Shown piece by piece: positions 60,647-64,000 of a DNA stretch of 64,000 bases (its first letter is position 1; each line of letters starts with the position of its first letter). The stretch covers positions 1,178,001-1,242,000 of the forward strand of contig JALJCQ010000017.1 of NCBI GenBank assembly GCA_023091665.1, given 5' to 3'. A model generated the notes under the pieces. It saw nothing but the letters and a program-made list of their open reading frames with translations. It was not told the DNA's origin and made no database searches. This DNA is from Pythium myriotylum. Taxonomy: Eukaryota; Oomycota; Peronosporomycetes; Pythiales; Pythiaceae. Position numbers and translations under genes: made by a program.

Positions 60647-61310
60647 ATGCGCTCGCTCGTGCTCGCGGTGCTGGCGCTGCAGTGCGTCTTGCTGGCCGCG
60701 CTGAGCGGCGGCGCGTACGCTGAGGACGCCGCGGGCGTCTCGTTCTGGGACTTTGTCGTCAAGGACGGCGTCGGCAAGAGCGTGCCGCTGCACGACTTCA
60801 AGCACGCCAAGGCCATTCTCATCGTCAACGTCGCGAGCGCCTGCGGGTACACGGACCAGAACTACAAGGAGCTCCAGGTGCTCTACGACAAGTACCGCGA
60901 GAGCGGGCTCGAGATTCTCGGCTTCCCGTGCAACCAGTTTGGCGGCCAGGAGCCGTACGACGACAAGCAGATCCTCCAGTTCGTGCAAGACCAGTACCAG
61001 GTCACGTTCCCGATCTTTGCCAAGGTATGGACAGCTCGAAAACTCTTCAAAGGAGGCGTTGCAGGCAGTGATAGCTATGCTTCTTTGTCAGATTGACGTG
61101 AATGGAGAGGATGCGCACCCGCTGTTCAAGTACCTCAAGAGCACGCTCACGGGCTTCGTCACCAACGACATCAAGTGGAACTTCACGAAGTTCCTCGTGG
61201 TCAACGGCGTGCCTACCAAGCGCTACGGCACCACGACGTCGCCCTTCCAGATCGAAAGCGACATTGCCGCTGCGCTCGGAGTCTCGAGCGCCAACGAGAA
61301 AGAGTTGTAG
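60647..61310 (+). CDS. Secreted glutathione peroxidase-like thiol peroxidase
   Basis: Two exons (60647-61024 and 61092-61310, intron 67 bp, phase 0) give 198 residues. The start [21 protein letters not shown] is a signal peptide (cleavage near AYA), so it acts in the secretory path or outside the cell. Family motifs are [13 protein letters not shown] (Cys in place of selenocysteine), [12 protein letters not shown] (catalytic Gln and the resolving-Cys region), and WNFTKFLVV (catalytic Trp and Asn). Such Cys-GPXs usually take electrons from thioredoxin and reduce lipid or hydrogen peroxides. An upstream in-frame extension exists, but the ATG before the signal peptide is the sensible start. Confidence 0.92.
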
Positions 61311-61376
61311 ATGCCCGGAGAGCAGTCACTCTAACTGAATTTCGAATGCTTCCACCACTTTCACGAATCTGTGCGA

Positions 61377-64000
61377 TCATTTTTTTCTGTGTGCCCGAGG
61401 ACTCTGGGCGCTGACGGCAGTGCCGATGCGAGCGACCGCACGCAGTGTCTCCTCGCGAAGATTGAAGACCGACTCACGCCGAGTAGTGTCCATGTCGGCT
61501 GCACGACGCTGGTGGTTCTGCTGAGTCTGTGGCCGAGGTGAAAGCTTATTGCTCGCAGAAGTGGTTGCTGTCAGCGCCGCGTCAAGGCGCTCTAAAGCCT
61601 TTGCGACTTCACTCTTCTTGGGCATCACAGCCAGCTCTTCACCTCCGACCTCTTTGCTCGACCCGAGAAGCGCTGCGAGATCTTCGAGCCCAGGTAAAAG
61701 GCTTCCGGTCAACGCTCCAATGCCGCGGGAGTAGACCATCGAGCCACTGCGAGGGGCAACGTCTGAGCCTGGTGCTTGTGGAGTCGGCTGCATTGCAACA
61801 GAACCTGTGCGAGCAGCCTGTGCCATTCGAAGCTGGGACACGCGCTCGGTACGAGTTCGCATCGATGGCTTCGGAGGTGATGCTGAACGATTGTCGTCTT
61901 CCCCCATGAGATGCTCGATAAACGCTGATTTCGGGGAGCTTGCTCGGACGCAGATGGATGAACTAGACGTATGACCTGTCCAGCCACAGCGAGAACATGG
62001 AATCGGGGACTTACGCTGGGCACCGTGGGATAGTCGGAACTCTGTCTGAGTGTTGTGGTGGTTCAATGCTGTGAACTTGCGCGCTTTGTACCAAGAGTGG
62101 TGATGCAATAGATTCTCCACCACGTGCAGGGACGCCGTTGGTTCGTGGGCAAGGATAGAGAACAAAGCGACCGGTGGTAGCACATAAACCCACACGTCAC
62201 TGCTCGTCGCGATGCAGTAGTTGGAAAACGTCGGTTGCAGCAAACTAGCTTCCATCAAACCGACCATGTCGTGGAGTTGCAGAATTTCGAGCTCGACGTG
62301 GCGAGTCTCAACGGTCGTGAGTGGCAAAGTCGCGAGATCGACGTCGCCGAGAGATTCTGCTGATTCTCGCATTTCCGTATCATCGTCCTCAGACACGTGA
62401 ATACGAATGTGCTCAGGCGAGAACACACGAAGCTGACCCGACTTGACCAAGTAGATGACCACGTCCTGACCTGTCGTGAACAGATATTCGTTTCTCGGGA
62501 CGTGGATGAGGCGGAGCTGTGTAGCCACATACTGTAAGCGCCTCAGCTGTATAGACTGGAGGATGAATGTATGGCGAAGAAACTCCACATCCTCATCGCG
62601 GAAGCGGCACCCTGGCAAGGGTTCGGCAACAACTGGGGGCATAACTTTGCCCGGGGTTGCTTTGACCGAATCCATCATGCGTGACAGGTGGCCTCGCCGA
62701 CGTGGGGCAAGCAGGGATTCCGCCGCTGCCACTGGTGCGGAAGGCTTTGATAGCGATGAGCCGTCTCGACTGTGTAGGATGATCTCGCGCATCTTCTGGA
62801 GTGCATGAAATGGCACCGTTAGCGTGTGAAGGCACGCTTGGGTCGTCACTCCAATTTCATTCCGCTGGAGAGCACCGAGGGAGACCGCGGATATCGAGTG
62901 CTGTGGGAAACGAAACGCGCACGCTTCTAACCCAAACGCGTCGCCGCTTGTAAGTACCTGGAGCTCGTATACAGTGTTAGCTGTTGCTTCGGTCGCCTCT
63001 TCATTTGTGAGGGTCGAAAGGCTGAGACGGCGGGTCACTTGCAATGTGTCGAAGTGGTCCAGATGGTCGAACAGATCCGTTTTCACATCTTGCGATCTAG
63101 TGGGTTGTTCCAGGCCAACACGACGTGGCGATTGAGTCGAGTTTCGGCCGATAGAGTTGTTTGACTTGATCTCATTTCGTGCTTGCACCAACGAGTCCAG
63201 GGGCTGAAACAGCAACTGACATTGCCCTGAGAGAATAAAGTACACTCCAGTGACGGGTGTTGCATCCTGAATCACGAAGGTGTCGCCTGGTGGAATTGAA
63301 AGAAGCCGTGCGTGCTCGAACAAAACACTCCAAGCCTGATCTTGAGCCTCGCGTCGCTGCCGTATCAACTGCCGTTGAAACTGCTGATCGTCTTCAACAG
63401 AAGTATGATTTTCTTTAGTTTCCTCTCCTTCACTTTCATCATCCTCGACATTTCCGTCCTTCGAGTTCTGTGATGGCTGTTCCAGAGTCGATATCGACAA
63501 GTTTGATGGACTCGCCGAGTTTGTGTCGTTTTTGGATCGAATCCTGCACGGACGTTCGTGCAACATTTGTAGCTGTTGCATCTTCTGAAGGAACTTGGGA
63601 AACCGGGAGGAGATCCATTCGCGGAAGTGATTTCGATTTGACGGGTCACGTCGTAACTCTAGGGCTAATTGACTGCTATTTGGGTCTTGAATCAGCCACG
63701 AGTAGCATGGTGTATCACTAAATGGATCGAATGCGATCGGCTCGGCTCGAGCGTGTCGATGTTCTCGTGGATACGCATGACCACGGTGATGTGGACTCAA
63801 AGTATTATTTGGACGGTGGACTGGAGTCGACCCGATCTGCGAGGCATGCTTGAAGGGAGAGCTGAAAATCGAGGAGTTGGTTGCAACAAACGAATCGCTT
63901 CGAGATAGTTCGCTGCTAAGGACGTATTCTTGTGACCCACCTCTTTGAGTCACATTTCTCACTGCGCATCCCGGCCTTCCACGTTCTTGAGATTGCGATC
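61377..64000 (-). CDS. Cyclic-nucleotide-binding domain protein, 5' part outside window
   Basis: The frame is open to the right edge (no ATG seen; it continues past 64000), so at least 874 residues are present and the N terminus is missing. A first CNB-type beta-roll is seen at SIPPGDTFVIQDATPVTGVY, FILSGQCQLLF. A second is at VPRNEYLFTTGQDVVIYLVK, SGQLRVFSPEHIRIHV with MVGLMEASLLQPTFSNYCIA. The linkers are Ser/Asp/Glu-rich. No kinase, channel or GEF domain is visible in this part. The C terminus holds basic Ser-rich stretches. It may sense cAMP/cGMP or, as in many protist CNB proteins, have lost binding: the canonical PRAAT-like phosphate cassette is not obvious. An acceptor-like cag just before position 63962 could mark an exon start. 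Confidence 0.75.
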   Translation of the reverse strand, partial: SQSQERGRPGCAVRNVTQRGGSQEYVLSSELSRSDSFVATNSSIFSSPFKHASQIGSTPVHRPNNTLSPHHRGHAYPREHRHARAEPIAFDPFSDTPCYSWLIQDPNSSQLALELRRDPSNRNHFREWISSRFPKFLQKMQQLQMLHERPCRIRSKNDTNSASPSNLSISTLEQPSQNSKDGNVEDDESEGEETKENHTSVEDDQQFQRQLIRQRREAQDQAWSVLFEHARLLSIPPGDTFVIQDATPVTGVYFILSGQCQLLFQPLDSLVQARNEIKSNNSIGRNSTQSPRRVGLEQPTRSQDVKTDLFDHLDHFDTLQVTRRLSLSTLTNEEATEATANTVYELQVLTSGDAFGLEACAFRFPQHSISAVSLGALQRNEIGVTTQACLHTLTVPFHALQKMREIILHSRDGSSLSKPSAPVAAAESLLAPRRRGHLSRMMDSVKATPGKVMPPVVAEPLPGCRFRDEDVEFLRHTFILQSIQLRRLQYVATQLRLIHVPRNEYLFTTGQDVVIYLVKSGQLRVFSPEHIRIHVSEDDDTEMRESAESLGDVDLATLPLTTVETRHVELEILQLHDMVGLMEASLLQPTFSNYCIATSSDVWVYVLPPVALFSILAHEPTASLHVVENLLHHHSWYKARKFTALNHHNTQTEFRLSHGAQRKSPIPCSRCGWTGHTSSSSICVRASSPKSAFIEHLMGEDDNRSASPPKPSMRTRTERVSQLRMAQAARTGSVAMQPTPQAPGSDVAPRSGSMVYSRGIGALTGSLLPGLEDLAALLGSSKEVGGEELAVMPKKSEVAKALERLDAALTATTSASNKLSPRPQTQQNHQRRAADMDTTRRESVFNLREETLRAVARIGTAVSAQSPRAHRKK

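Overview
The window looks like nuclear DNA of an oomycete (Pythium/Globisporangium/Phytophthora type). This is inferred from short GT-AG introns of about 60-90 bp, small intergenic gaps, many head-to-head gene pairs, a diaminopimelate-pathway lysine enzyme (DapB) in an intron-bearing eukaryote, a secreted GH32 invertase, a SWEET sugar carrier, and an Inr-like core promoter motif 9-24 bp before one start codon. No rRNA, tRNA, CRISPR array or recognisable transposon was seen. I assigned about 30 protein genes and rebuilt 14 spliced genes by matching donor, acceptor and reading phase by eye.

Layout. 0.7-4 kb: a secreted protein made of 140 consecutive hexapeptides. 6-12.4 kb: an AT-hook protein, an RPC31/POLR3G-like RNA polymerase III subunit, an LRR-like protein, a coiled-coil protein, an FKBP and a SWEET. 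13-18 kb: a divergent CdsA-like membrane protein, a DUF6930-DUF7309-MYND protein split over four exons, and an Hv1-type voltage-sensor proton channel. 19.5-21.4 kb: invertase.

21.6-38.2 kb: five adjacent TPR-rich genes on both strands that form one paralogous family. Different members share a helical N-terminal domain beginning CFH, an RDFGN TPR module, a HDA(I/V)AWGGP motif, an EW..HA.Y motif and a C-terminal C-x2-C-x12/14-H-x4-C zinc-knuckle-like motif. One member carries a nearly exact 594-bp in-frame tandem repeat. This cluster is the best candidate here for an undescribed system.

38.3-45.3 kb: housekeeping and regulatory genes. These are p31comet/MAD2L1BP (checkpoint silencing), Mediator MED6, a membrane-anchored LEA-like 11-mer protein, WDR77/MEP50 and a DYRK kinase. 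45.3-51 kb is gene-poor. 51-55 kb: SF3B5, a small coiled-coil gene, HisA/HIS6 and CSN8. 55-64 kb: an aminotransferase-DapB fusion, a WD40/coiled-coil/RING protein, a secreted glutathione peroxidase and a cyclic-nucleotide-binding protein that runs off the right edge.

Functional links are mostly housekeeping (transcription, splicing, COP9 signalosome, mitotic checkpoint, histidine and lysine synthesis). Sugar use (invertase, SWEET) and the surface hexapeptide protein fit a saprotrophic or pathogenic lifestyle. Several perfect short-loop palindromes near 18 kb and 54.9 kb look like products of replication template switching.
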